In this document: positions 24,166-36,920 of the stretch, in pieces | How the letters are laid out: each line of letters starts with the position of its first letter | Numbering within the stretch: the first letter of the stretch is position 1 | The notes under the pieces: generated by a model | Databases searched by the model: none | Seen by the model: the letters and a program-made list of their open reading frames with translations, nothing else | Told to the model about the DNA's origin: nothing | Position numbers and translations under genes: made by a program | From: Limnanthes douglasii subsp. nivea | Lineage: Eukaryota > Streptophyta > Magnoliopsida > Brassicales > Limnanthaceae | Assembly (NCBI GenBank): GCA_036936605.1 | Contig: JAUPFV010000005.1 | Location: forward strand, 6,594,345 to 6,658,344 | Direction of reading: 5' to 3' | Length of the DNA stretch: 64,000 bases

Positions 24166-24366
24166 GTTTAGAATTGTGGAGTCACTGAGAGGATAAATAT
24201 TAAATTAACTATTTTCCTTTCGGTCACATCCTTAAATCAAACCCAAGACTCATAGCTTCAATGGTACCCACAGATGGATATGGGTTCAGAAAAATATAGA
24301 CGAGATGGGTTATGGGTTTAACTATACCACCGCCCATCCCGACCCATTGCCATCCCTAATCAAAAT

Positions 24367-24595
24367 ATTGGTCACCCTACAAATTAAAGGGTATTTCCAT
24401 ATTTATGCTATAAATAAGCCTTAAATTCATGGATGAATGACACGTGTCCTTATAGATAAGTGACATTCATCTATTACATAGTTTGTTATAAACATCAATA
24501 AATTACCCTATATCTATCTAAGATATTTGAGTAATATCAAATTGTTAATTATAATAAGCTTCTTGAATAATCTTATGTCCATGTAAGTTTCTATC
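24367..24595. other. Short spacer between hAT elements
   Basis: AT-rich sequence with no recognisable feature. Confidence 0.5.
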
Positions 24596-25391
24596 TAGGG
24601 ATGAGAATTTTTTCCGAACCCGCGGGTACCTGACCTAATTTGACCTGATGGGATGAGTTATAGATTTTAAAAAAAATTCACGGATGGGTCATGAGTATGA
24701 AAATATACTACCCTTCGGATTTGGAATAAGTTATGGGTTTAAGAAATTTCTCATGGCAAAACCCGAACATGATCTTACATCAAATAATCTAGTATTGTAA
24801 AAGTAATAGATGATATATAATTATTTTATAAATTCTAAAATTATATTATAATATAATTCAATTTACTTTTTATTCTTTATCATATATATTATTTTGTTTT
24901 TATAGTTTTATCATCATTTATATTTTATTATATTTAAAATTATTTAAAATTAGTATATATTTAACAAATATATACATAAATTGAATAAGTTTTTATAAAA
25001 AAAATTATATTTTTTTAATAAATGTATATATTGTAGAAACAGCTATAATTTATTAAAAAATTAATTAAATATAAATCGAAAATACTAAATATGTTTTATA
25101 AATTTGTTATATTCGTTACTAAATTTAAGAGTTTATATTATGTATATTATTATTATTGATGTTATTATATATTATATATTATTATTATTATTATATAGTT
25201 AATTAGGAAAAAATCATTTATAAATAAATAAATGATTTATGGATATCCGTGGTGGATACCGAACCCGGGTTTGGGCAGGGAAATAAAATCTCTTATCCAA
25301 ACAAATACCCAAATCCAACGTGTTTAGAAAAATAATGATTGGATGGGTCACGAGTTTAGCATTATTTGAACCCAACTCGACCCATTATCAT
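24596..25391. mobile_element. hAT element with missing right terminus
   Basis: The left end TAGGGATGAGAAT and the arm with CGCGGGTACC match the elements at 21405 and 59154. The right arm (GGGTCACGAGTTTAGC to CGACCCATTATCAT) is present up to the last few bases, but the expected CATCCCTA end and duplicated target are absent. A copia-like LTR begins exactly there. Confidence 0.75.
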
Positions 25392-25721
25392 TGATGTAGC
25401 CCAAAAAGTCTAAGAATTTTTTTTATATTTTATTTTATTCAAATATCATGTATTATTTTAATCAAATCTAAATATATTAAGATTTGATTTTATTTTATTT
25501 TAATACATCAATTTTATTTCTTTGTATTTTATTTTAGGGTTTTGAGCAACTCTTATATAAAGCCTTATATACCTTAAGTTATTTTAAGTTTTTAGAATAA
25601 TATATTTTGTATGTCTGAAAAAATCAGTCTTTGTTACCCTTAGATTAGGGTTTCATAATGTTACACTTGAATTAGGGTTTCATCTATCGTTGTTTTTTCT
25701 TCTATTTCCGCCGCGTTACTA
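25392..25721 (+). repeat. Candidate copia-type LTR
   Basis: The sequence begins TGATGTAGCCC, contains a TATAAAG box in an AT-rich stretch, and ends just before a 12-base match to the initiator-tRNA primer site. No second LTR is visible, so the limits rest on the TG start and the primer site. Confidence 0.5.
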
Positions 25722-25724
25722 GTT

Positions 25725-25736
25725 TTGTATCAGAGC
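25725..25736 (+). other. Primer binding site for initiator Met tRNA
   Basis: TTGTATCAGAGC differs by one base from TGGTATCAGAGC, the common primer site of plant Ty1/copia elements. Confidence 0.6.
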
Positions 25737-25759
25737 CTCAGTTCCTGCTACAGGGCAAG

Positions 25760-26036
25760 CATGTTTCTGAATTCTGATTTCATCTGATTCAAGGTCGAAA
25801 GGAGAGAACAATATCCATGGTCATGAAGATCTTAAAGAACGTTTGGTATGCTGGGAACACATCAAACATTTTGATAACGATCGTATTGAACGGTTAGTGG
25901 AGGAGTTTAAATTGGCTACGAATCGTCTGATCAAGAAGAAACTTGTTTATCGAGATGTTGCCTCAGGCTATGAAGAGGTTTTCGAAACCAATATTTTTCA
26001 TCAACTGGATATGGGGTTTTCAAAACCAATATTGAG
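25760..26036 (+). pseudogene. N-terminal gag fragment after the copia-like LTR
   Basis: An open frame follows the primer site (SKGENNIHGHEDLKERLV, then CWEHIKHFDNDRIERLVEEF) and is charged and helical in character. It stops being alignable to anything I recognise, and the sequence joins the duplicated segment at about 26037. I infer a gag fragment only from its position behind the LTR. It could also be another inserted sequence. Confidence 0.35.
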
Positions 26037-27700
26037 ACGTCAGACCCTTTTTTTCTTGGATGAACCATCATCTTTATTATTTGGTAATGTTTTATTCTCA
26101 TCTTTTATTTCCATTTATTGGCTTCTTCTTTGAGCCTCAAGAGCCTACCTCTACCTAAAATCGCCCATCGCTAAACATTGTTGTCCGATTTTCCAACACC
26201 TTCTCCAATCTTCTCGGTCGGGCTTTATATGGTGCAAGTGAATACCAAAACTTGTATTTACAATAGTTATACGAGGCCAAGAAATTATGAATGCTTTTAT
26301 GTTAATCCTCATTTGAGTATTATGACAATTTTGTAAAGTGTTGCTAAACATCAATGCAAGCATTTGGGTAGCCTCATTAGATTTATGTTAAACAAACAAA
26401 ACGCATTAGTAGGGTGGCCCAAACATACAAATTTGGTTCATAAATTTTAAAACTTACTTGGAAGCCTTCAATCTTGATGTGTTAATGACCTTCAAACTTT
26501 TTTTATTGGTTTCATAATTCAAGTTCTCAAAGATAAAGGGGCGTTTATAATTCTTGTCCGAATTGGCAAGATTATTCACATATTTATGTTTGTTGTACAT
26601 GGAAAATAATAGTATGGGTTCATTGGGGTCGCCCCAAGGGTCAAAATAAAGATAATGCACTTAATACAAAAAATGAGGCTCGCCATTTTGGGTTTTACTA
26701 TCATGGTGACCAAACGATAGGTGTTCGTAGTCAACTAGTTGAGTAAACGTCTATTTTCTGAAGAAAATCCATCAAATCTACATGTAGGGAAAACTGAATC
26801 CCACGGTAAAAACCACAGGTAAAGATGATTGTCTCATGCACCATATATTTACAATAAGGGGATAAGTCTGTACTAAGAGCCAAATGGACACGTTGTCTAT
26901 AATCCCTATTTTGTGCAAAAGTATAGAAAAATGAAATCCCTATCTCGGGACGATCATTTGGTTTTGGGGTTCCGCACGATATATATTTTCCCCTTCGAAA
27001 CATCCAAGTATGTGTAAAAATATATGTGAATAATCCAAAAATGGGTTGAAATGCATGAAGTTATGTCGGACTGAGAGGTTTCACAAAACTTTGTGAATGA
27101 ATAAGGAGCCTCGAGCTTATATTTGTAGACGAAAATATGAATCTTCTATTTTCTTTGATTATTTTAATATATTAGTGTTTGATTGGCATACAAGAGGTTT
27201 GCGTGGGTATAAGGTTGAATGTAATTTTTCTCATGTCATGCACATTTCGTACGATTCGTGACCTTCTGACAAGTCCTACTCTCATATTTTAAAAAATACA
27301 CATAAAATATTGTTTATGTGATAGACGTGCACAAATGGTGGTCCACCATGTGTATCTGACCCATCACATTATAACAAAAATAATTTTGGTTCAGTCATTC
27401 TCATCTCCTCGGCCGAACTTATACAATCTTTCAGTATTGTTTGTCGCTCTATAACTTTACTTCAAGACATGATCCACACAGACCCAAAGGTGCAACACCT
27501 CTTCTTTTTATATGACTCGTGTGAACCTTTGCCAATCCACGTGACTTGTTTGAACCTATTCAAAGGTGTTTATCCATCTAAATTATATTAAATCATGCAA
27601 AAGTGTTGACCCACATGTCTTGTATGAACCTGTCTTAAGATACACGAGCCATCATACAAATCCATACTACTACGATGGATAGATGCCTCACGATCATAAT
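26037..27700. repeat. Duplicated segment, copy 1 (uninterrupted)
   Basis: This segment recurs in direct orientation at 36287-36920, 47318-48275 and 58702-58784, the second copy being split by three Tat elements. Copy 1 preserves the empty target sites: AATAC at 26663-26667 (site of A), TGTAT at 27621-27625 (site of B) and CATAAT at 27695-27700 (site of C). Three minus-strand open frames (27003-26731, 26660-26454, 26363-26151) follow one another and may be pieces of one old gene. I do not recognise the protein. The copies differ by roughly 5-10% by eye. Confidence 0.8.
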
Positions 27701-28519
27701 GTTTGCCCATTTGGTACACTCGACATGAGTTCTCCAAAGTACTAATAAATTCACCATCAACTCATCGATCTGCACCCATTATGTTTATTATTTTGAACCA
27801 TTTTCTACTCATGCATCGATCTAGACGACTCTAAACGTACAATGCCTCGTTTCTATTTAGCATTACAAATTAGTGCTTTGCTGTGATAACCACATATGCA
27901 AAGTCTTTTTCAAGACTAACTCACTTTTACCTCCCAATGTTTGCCATAACTAGACGACTACTAATATAGGAATGATTAATCTACGTACGTATTCCCGACC
28001 AAGAAAGACCCACTGAATTTACTAACTAGTAAGCTATTATTTACTAACATATGGTCTATGTAGTGATATAAATGTATAAACTTGGTTTATTATACCATAA
28101 AACCTATTTCAACTATTATAATAAAAAAACATATTCTTATTTGTGAATGGTAAATATTCTGTTCCAAATGACTTATTTTTTTAAAGTTAAAAACATTTAA
28201 ATTAGCAAGAGATAAGGTTTTATTAAACATACTTATGACATTCCTTAGTATCCAAACTATGCCTAAAAATCAGAGTTATAAAAATATAATCGTTTAGACC
28301 AACTTTACAAAAGTTTTAAAACATTGACTACAATAACAAATAAATGTACGTGCTCCGCAATTGACAAAAAGTAGTCCAATAAAAAAGTAATATTGAATCA
28401 TTCATGAATGTGACAGAGGGAAAACAACAAACAGCTCGAATAAAGATGCCATAAAAGTATACAGAGGCAAAATATGTATTTATTGAAAGATAATATTATG
28501 TTGGCCACATTAGTTTGGT
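27701..28519. other. AT-rich spacer, no gene seen
   Basis: No domain or repeat structure was recognised. Confidence 0.5.
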
Positions 28520-29400
28520 CCATATTGCTTTGTAACGAATATTGGAGAGAAAGTGATACAAAATTTAGTTGCTAGATAGGTTGTCTTTCTGAAAATTCTT
28601 ACATTATAGTGAATAATTACATTGAAGTAAACTTTCCATATATGGTGAGAAAAAGGGTCAACTAGTGACCGTATGTAACCATTTATGCTAGTTGTGGCCA
28701 TAAAATAGGTGAATCCTATCGTAATACTGGATGCGTCCAAAAGTTGTATGTGAACCTGCAATCAAAGAGGATGTGATCGATAGTATTGACAGCTAAGCTG
28801 CAAAATACACTACTCAGGGTATATTAGTATCCCAACTTAGTAGTTTATCCCATATGGAAAACTTGCCTTGTATAGTAGGTTAGAGAATAAATTAATATAT
28901 TGGGATATCATACTTATTCCAAACCATACTAGCCCACCTGACACGTGGGCAGACTGGTGGATAACGTTATAAGTATCTTTAGTATATAAAATATAAATAT
29001 CGTTACTTGGGAACTAAGAGTGGATGTCGTCGATGGTAATATTTGGAGGTGGAAGCAAATCAATAAGGTTTTGAATTTCGAGAACACTAATATGATTTTT
29101 TACACTGCCGGATATAATGTTAGTTAGCAATGCCTTAACACCATTATCGATGATGTCTAAAACCTTGAGATTATTGTTCATACGTGATGTATCGATAATA
29201 CTATGACCATAATTCTCAACCATAGAGGTGGATAAATGCCAAAGATCGTACCAAAAAATTGTTGAATTATCATTATCGATCGTGATCTTATGTAGCTTAA
29301 AGGTTAATGATATTAGCCGGAGGATCATCCTCCAAAATAATAAGGTCAAAAACCCAATAGAAAGGTTCAAAAAGTTTTTTTTATAATCATATTACACCAT
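28520..29400 (-). pseudogene. L1-type LINE relic, C-terminal end of ORF2
   Basis: The minus strand reads ITIDNDNSTIFWYDLWHL at about 29240-29300, the pattern found after the reverse transcriptase domain of plant L1-type LINEs. It is followed after several frame changes by KFSIWDKLLSWDT (near 28840) and TIDHILFDCRFTYNFW (near 28750-28790), matching the zf-RVT region. The reverse transcriptase itself was not found upstream. Only the tail of a 5'-truncated or decayed copy remains. Confidence 0.65.
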
Positions 29401-30869
29401 ATTGAAATATTATTGCTACTTATGATGGCCCGCCGGTCTTTAAAAATGATCGCCAAATACCAAACCTTTAAGTTTATGATCACAAAATCACCCTTAGATG
29501 AATGGAATGTCACAATCGATCATGCTATTTTGGCCACAAAAATTTCATCTCATGGTTGGACTAGAGAAAAAATCACAATATGTGTAAAAGCGCATTAAAG
29601 ACTGTAGATGGATGAATGCAGATAAAAAATAATATACTTGGCTATAAAAAATGATTCATAAGCTGAAGACAACCAACGTATGAAAGTCATTTAGAATTAC
29701 AACTTTAATACATGAGAGAGAACTACCAGAAAATGGTTTTAGTCACTAATGAGAGGTTTCTATGGGTGAGGGGCACACTGAGGTAATATACTGGAAGTTG
29801 ATATATGGCAAAACTCATGATGTTGATAAAGGGGGTCACATAAGGGGATGGTTACGCCTGAGAATAATATATTTATTTTTAGGGGATACTTAAAGGAAAG
29901 CCTCTTTAATTAGGTTAATAGATTCCATCTTAATACATAAGAAGATCATGAGATTGTCCATAATGCAAATGTGTGTAATTTTCAGCTTATGACATTTCTA
30001 GTGAAACTTAAAGTTATTATATTTACTTTTCTCTTTAAGAATGTTTGAGAGAATTTGTAGTATAAGAACAAAGACAAAATGGGACAACACGTGTCATTGG
30101 CGTAGATTACTTAATTCCTTGAAGTTACCATGCAGGTCACTATTGGTGATTACATTATATCAATGAGTAAATATGCATTGAAGGATCCAAATGATTATTT
30201 TATCACTAGAAATAAGATGCGGTAGAGTCATATATTGTCGAAGAGAAGCTTAGGGTGATTTGTAGGCGAATGTCAACATAATCATTTGAATTTAGAGGAT
30301 CACAGGAATGAGTTATTGGAACAGATATTAGAATTGGATGATTAGCTGGTATAGAGGGAGAACTTGGTTAGACCAGGAAGAGTATGATTTGAGGTGCATA
30401 TAGTGAATGAAAGAAGATATGTATGTGATCGTTCCGATGATACTCATGAAGTTCTTTGAGCAAAAGACAATCGTCGGGAATTTTTTTTTCAATTGGAGCA
30501 ATGATATCATTATTTTAAAAATAAGAAAAAAAGATAAACATCGGTATATTCCTTCAAACACGAACAAATCCTCTTGGTCTGATTCTGTTAGACATTCTCA
30601 GACCCTTCGATGAGTTGATTCTTAAGAAGAAGAAAGACATACATTATTAGAAGAGGCATGTTATCTAATGTTGGGAATATCCTAGGGAGCACAAGTAAAA
30701 AAACAAAATGAATTTCTAGATTTGTGGTTAAATATCTAACATTTGAGTATAATATGGCTAAACAATTTACCAATCCCTCATAACAAGTACTGTATATGAT
30801 CATAGGTAATAGTAGAAGAGGGAGCCAATATATGCAATAAGTGGGTTTGATGACTTCTCCTTTGGAAGC
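29401..30869. other. Spacer, no supportable gene
   Basis: There are short open frames only (for example 30407-30613 plus). The part after about 30600 may be a very decayed N-terminal gag of the relic that follows, but I cannot align it. Confidence 0.45.
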
Positions 30870-33540
30870 CAATATAAGGTCAATAACGCTTCCGAAGTGT
30901 TACGATATTGCTAAAGTTTAAAATTTTGACAGGACACAGGATGCCGATGGACATATAGAGAAATTTAAAAATTACATGATGAAGTTTGATGATGACCACA
31001 AGTTATTGTGTAGGGTTTAATCACAGATTTTCAAAGGAACAACCTTGAAATAGTATAATAGGATTCATATGGGATCGATAACTATTTTTGGGATATTCTA
31101 CATAACTTTATGAAGGAAATTCGTGGGAAGTAATGATATGCGAGAAAATGAGGCCACTATAATTTTATACAAGAAGGCAGTTGAGGAAAACTTGAAAGAT
31201 TATACGAAGCGGTTGGTGTTAACCAAGATTAAATGGGATGATTGTGACGAACATGTGGCATGTACTGCTTTTGAAGACAAAGGCTGCTCCCTGGAGATTT
31301 AGCAAACAAACCAACCAAGAGAAAGGCAGTCACTTTTGAGGCTTTAATAACTCAATGATAAAATTAAGGTTGAAGAATCAATAAGAGTTTGGAATGGACC
31401 TGGTCAAGCACAGAGGCATTCAAATCAAAGAAGTGCTCTATCCAACCAAGGTTATCAGGGTAGCACTTTGAACCATCAATGACCTATTCGACCCAATGCA
31501 TCATCAAGTTTACCTCATCGATTTGAACCATCTCAAATGTTGGCTTCTAATTATCATCAACCTAAAGTTAGTTCAAATCAATGGGTGAGACCAAATTATT
31601 ATGCAGAATTAACAGAAAAATGTAGCAACAATTTTCGATCGAATTAAGAACCATGTCTAATTTTGAAAACCTCCACCTGTAACTAAACCTAAGGAGGAAC
31701 GAAGTAATAAATTTTTTAAAACCACAATGAGATTGGGCATGGCATAGTATATTGTGTAGATTTACGAAAAGATATTCAAGTTCTGATTGAAAATGGTAAG
31801 TTGACTACTTTTGTTAAAAGGCAAGGTGGGGCTCAACAGGTTTAAGGCTTAAATCTGCAAGCGTGACATATTGCAAATTTGTCTTTGAAATAAGAAAGAG
31901 CATTGTTAACAACAAGACCTATGTATGAGTTTCATGTGTGTGCGGAATATCTCGATGTTGATCCAGATCGAAAGGTAGTGTTAGTGGTTAATGAGCCAAT
32001 GTTACGAGGAATGGTGTAAAGTTCATGTGATTATTTTGAATCTTTGGCTATTTTTGGATAAATTATGGTGAGAAACACTAAAAGTTTTTTAAAAAGACAT
32101 GTGGTGAGTTTAAGTACTTAATTGGAAGGTGGAATCTCAATTCATATCTATGAAAAAAGTATTATACATTTTATTTTATTTGACGATGATGATCTAAGGG
32201 GTGTAGCTGGTCTTCATGAAGATGCAGTGGTAATCGAAGCAAAAATAACCAACAATGAGATTCAAAGGATACTCATTGATACTGGTTATTCTGGTAATGT
32301 ATTATTTTCTATAATGTATACAAAAATTCATAATCTTATTGTAATTCTCTGATAAGAGCAAACGATATTTAGCTTTACTAAGATAACAGTCTAACGAGCG
32401 GTCATAGTGAAATTTTATTGGGTCGTGGCACGTTCAAGAAAATATTATGTTTATGGTAGTTAATAGTCTGACGAGCTACAACACCATCTTGGGGAGATCT
32501 TGGTCATAAAAATACACGCCATAGCTTCTACAATTCACTAATATTTAAAGTATATGATTGGAGACCGTATATGGTAGTTAGATAAAGTCAACAAGTGTAT
32601 CGAGAGTGTTATGCAACAGTTTTGCATACTAAGCAATATGGGGTTGGGAAAATGACAGAATAATAATTAAAGAGGACTTTCTCATATGTGGAAAGGGTGG
32701 ATGATCTGAGGGAGACCCCTGGTTTATTAGTTACCGATGAGAATGTAGAGGTATATGTTTTTTCTAATGGAAAAAGTTTGGGAATATATGAACATTATTA
32801 TCACCTTTAATGCGTTATCAGATGTTAAATACTTGTCAAAACATTTAGAGATGTTTGCTTGGAAAACTGACGATATCGTAGGGGTTCATTCGGATGTGAT
32901 CTGCGCCTAGAAGTTAATCCAAAAGTCAGGCCTATTATTTAAAAAATGAAGGACTTTTCAGTGAAAAATCATAGGCAACAGTGGCATAAGTGGATTGGCT
33001 ATCAAAAGTGGGTCATATTCGAGAGGCATAATACCTAATATGGATTGCAAATCATGTACTTATGAAAAAAATGGAAAGTGGATGATGTGTGTTAATTTTA
33101 CTGATCAAAATCGTGTGTGTCCAAAAGATCCATTTTTTGTCCCAAGAATAGACAAACTTGTTCATTCAACTATATGTAATAAAATTATTTTGTTTATGGA
33201 TGCTTTTGTTGGGTGTAATCAGATCCAAATGAATCCAAGTGATCGAGAGAAAACCACATGTATTATTGATAAAGGATTACATTGTTATTGGGTTATGCCT
33301 TTTAGTCTCAAGAATGTTGGAGCCACTTAACAAAGATTAGTGAGCAAATATTTGCCAATCAAATTGGATGAAATATGGAGTATGTAAAATATATATTGGT
33401 AAAAATTACAAATGAAGAAGATCACTTACAAGATTTGGAGGAAACATTTTCGAATTAAAGAGCTATCGACTTGAAGTTAAACCCTCAGAGGTGTACCTTT
33501 TGAATTTAAGAGCTATCCACTTGAAGTTAAATCCTTAATG
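30870..33540 (+). pseudogene. Old, divergent Tat-lineage gag-pol relic (element F)
   Basis: Broken frames give gag (TLPKCYDIAKV, HIEKFKNYMMKFDDDHKLLC at about 30875-31020), a protease (ILIDTGYSGNVLF, near 32270) and reverse transcriptase (KNGKWMMCVNFTDQNRVCPKD, FMDAFVGCNQIQ, about 33065-33320), in the same order as the other elements but much more diverged. The sequence stops after the start of the RT palm. YIDD is not found, and a short duplicated piece (GAGCTATC to GAAGTTAAA, near 33460 and 33510) marks the break. No LTR, RNase H, integrase or antisense gene is visible. Confidence 0.8.
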
Positions 33541-36286
33541 AAGGATTTTAGAACTTGTTTTATACCGAATCATATCTTATCGCGTCCAATTATTTCTGAA
33601 TCTATCATAAATCATTACATATTATTTTATAATAGAAAAAATTACCAAAGTATAACACATGATACAAAAATATGTATTAATTCGTAAGTTTGACATTGAC
33701 TTAAATTCATATTTCTTAACTAATAATGTTTGATTTTGTTGGAATTCTAGATCGACCGAGTTGGGCTACAACTCATAAATGAAAAATGTTTTACACATAG
33801 AAAGTTCCTAAGATAATTAATATAAAAAAATATTCACAATTACCAAGAGATATGGTAGGCCTATTCATAGCAATATAAATTGACTCGAGGCACTTGAGGT
33901 CCATTAAACATAAGGCCTCTATTGCACTAAGCTTACACATTCTACTTGTTCATGATTAATTATTTAATCCAAACTTAGATAATGAACCAAATCATAATTA
34001 CTCTAATGGTAGCCTCTATAGTATGATAGTTGACGAATTGACTTGATATTTCGTGCAAGGGTGTCGACTAACATATATAGCTCTTCAGTAGGATAATTCT
34101 CATAATTTACCTTCTTAAAACCCTCATCGGTCAAATCCTTTATTAAGGATAATGTTTTTTATATTTTACTGAGGAAAACCCGTACAATAAATAATCTTCC
34201 ACATCTAAACTAAAGTTAGGTTGGTGATGGATGGATGATAGCCAGTAATACATAATGTTGAAAGAATTTGTCAAAAAATGTCATGATCTTGGTTAATTTA
34301 ATTATTTTGAAGCCAAAAGTATCGAGTTCCAAAACTATGATGCATGTATTTCGAGGGTGTCGAATCTTAATTAAATTCTTTGAATGATTAGCACAAACTA
34401 TCTTGATGTTGATTTCAGAGCCCATCTTGGGGGGTGCTCGATAGCTAATTTACTAACCTGATGGGGGGGGGGGGACTCGGTTCGGAGCCGTATTTGTAGA
34501 TCTTGGTGACGACCTCATATTTAGGGATTTCCATATATATTATATGTGACAGAACCAAAAATTGTTGAATTTTAATACTCTTTTCTTTCTATAGTATATT
34601 GAATTTTGCATTGATATACTAACAAGACAAGTAAATATCGTAAAAAATATTTTCTAAAACTACATGTACTATAAAACGAAAACAGTATATTAAAAACATG
34701 GCTTAACTTTTTTTTGATTCACCTAACCTTAAGTGCTTTTATTTGTACTAAGATTATCGTAATCTTTTTATCGATTACAAAAAGCATGAACTAATGTCCC
34801 ATATCTATTGAAACTAAATACTACATTCAGGTTATAAAATATATGTCTAAATAATTTATTTTAAAAAAATAAATGAGAAGTGATCTAATAATAATAATAA
34901 TAATAAATTGATTAATTTTTCCTTTCCATTTTAAAAGTTCAAACAAAATAAAACCCAAATCAAAATAAAATATAAAATAAAGTTAACTACTAACTATTTT
35001 TATATATATTAGAGAAAAGTTTAATAGTAATATTTATTATAAAAAGATGTTAAACAAAATGAAAAAACATTGTCACGTCTATCAATATCTCCCACTTTAT
35101 TACTATATAATTATCATGCCTAGCCAATTCCTATTCTATACTACTTCTACTACTATTATTTTATACTACTTCTACTACTATACTATAGGTAATATTGTAC
35201 TACTCATACCTTCTATTAGTATACGGTAGGCAATAACGTAGGAGTAATACTTATTTTACCTGGGGAAATACTTATTCTACCTTATATTAGTCTACTGTAG
35301 GTAATAATGTATGAGTAATACTTATTTCTACCTTGGGGCAAATAGGGGGGGTGCCTTAAAGTATATGTGCCGCTGTATCTTAATATTATCTGATTATTCT
35401 ACAAACAAGGTAACTTATATGTTGACACACGTTGCCCATATTAACTACATGAATATGTAAAGTTCAACTAGTAACTAGTGGATGGTGAGTATAAAAGATC
35501 ATGCAACATGAAATATAAGTTATTTGATCGGTACTCATAAGGTGTTATGTTATTTCAATATCAGCTTCATCATTCTTGTTATCTATCATATGATTTGACC
35601 CAATAGTCTAGAAAGCCACACAATTTAGAAGTTTGGTACTTGGCTCGTCTATAAGTTATGTATGATGTCGAACACTTTGTAGATAGTTTACGAGGCATAA
35701 ATATTAAGAGACATTAGGTTACCAAATACTAATTTTTACCACAAAAGAGAGAGTTATTTTGATCCCTAACTCCACTTCCAGATAGACAAACTCTATTAAA
35801 ATTCGTCCAATCTCCACTATCCGATAGGTGTGAAAGGAGGCGAACACATGCGATGACTTTTCTTAAACTCTAAAATAAGGACTCATAAAAAATTAATTGC
35901 TTTTTCAGATTATATTGATTGCTCGACCCTGGCTTATGGATGATATCAAGTTGGTTTCACCTGATTTTTTCCTGCAGGTTCGGCTGTCAAATCGATAATA
36001 TAGTACATAACTTTTGAATCATAATCCTTGGATGTTGCGACAACTTTTACCGTTTCTTCAGCCATAAAATTCGTTTTCATCCAATAACCAATGTAATCCG
36101 GATCAGTTTTTTTGTTGCAAAGAGCACCTTTACATCATGCAATTTTCTTCATAATTTAGTATGCCCCATCACGTTTAAGGTTTGTATGGTCATTGTTGTA
36201 ACAAGCATAGCTTTATATTTTGCTTTATTTTTTCTTGACGTTAGTTTTACTATCGTTTGACTAATTTTTATCCATTACGATTTGAA
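33541..36286. other. AT-rich spacer with small local repeats
   Basis: No gene is supported. A run of 12 G lies at 34463-34474. Around 35090-35190 a TACTACTTCTACTACTAT unit occurs twice, and a unit of about 74 bp (TACGGTAGGCAATAACG and TACTGTAGGTAATAATG versions) is repeated at about 35215 and 35290. Confidence 0.5.
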
Positions 36287-36920
36287 ACGTCAAACCCTTA
36301 TTTTTATTCTTGGATGAACCATCATCTTTATTCGTTGGTAACCTTTTATTCTCATATTTTATTTCCATTTATTGGCTTCTTCTTTGAGCCTCGAGAGCCT
36401 ACCTCTACCTAAAACCACCCATCGCTAAACATTGTTGTGCGATTTTCCAACACCTTCTCCAATCTTCTCGGTTGGGCTTTATATGGTGCAAGAGAATACC
36501 AAAACTTGTCTTTACAGTAGTTATACGAGGCCAATAGATTATGAATGTTTTTATGTTAATCCTCATTTGAGTACTATGACAATATTGTAAAGTGTTTCTC
36601 AACATCAATGCAAACATTTGGGTAACCTCGTGAGATTTTTGTTAAATAAACAAAACGCATTAGTAGGGTGGCCCAACCATACAAATTTGGTTAATAAATT
36701 TTAAAACTTACTTGGAAGGCTCCAATCTTGATGCGCTAATGACCTTCAAACTTTTATATTGGTTTCATAATTCAAGTTCGTAAAGATAAAGGGTCGTTTA
36801 TAATTCTTGCCCGAAATTGCAAGATTATTCGCATATTTATGTTTGTTGTACATGCAAAATAATAGTATGGGTTCATTGGGGTCGCCACAGGGGTCAAAAT
36901 AAAGATAATGCACTCAAAAC
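36287..36920. repeat. Duplicated segment, copy 2, left part
   Basis: The sequence aligns to 26037-26667, including a 70-codon minus-strand frame at 36617-36405 that is open in both copies. It is interrupted by element A. The last five bases AAAAC pair with AATAC on the other side of A; the empty copy reads AATAC. Confidence 0.85.

Larger units (their letters stand above)
21405..24358. mobile_element. Non-autonomous hAT element with two nested hAT insertions
   Basis: The element starts TAGGGATGATAAT and ends ATTGCCATCCCTA and is flanked by the perfect 8-bp duplication ATCAAAAT (21397-21404, 24359-24366). The subterminal regions repeat GGGTACC and ATGGGTTATGGGTTT motifs on both strands. Part of the left arm (about 21440-21780) is duplicated at about 21850-22110. 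The interior is AT-rich and non-coding. Two younger hAT elements, at 22140-22821 and 23458-24165, account for nearly half its length. It shares its termini and arms with the elements at 24596 and 59154. Confidence 0.9.

Noticed and set aside
21405..24358. Repeated GGGTACC and GGTT-type units as a possible satellite or CRISPR-like array
   Set aside because: They are subterminal repeats of hAT elements on both strands with no regular spacing or unique spacers, and the context is plant nuclear DNA.
30407..30613. 68-codon plus-strand frame before relic F
   Set aside because: The composition is Ile/Lys-rich from AT bias and it does not match the N-terminus of Gag in the other elements.
35090..35340. 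Short tandem duplications near 35.1-35.3 kb as a transposon end
   Set aside because: Only two copies of each unit, no inverted termini and no flanking duplication.
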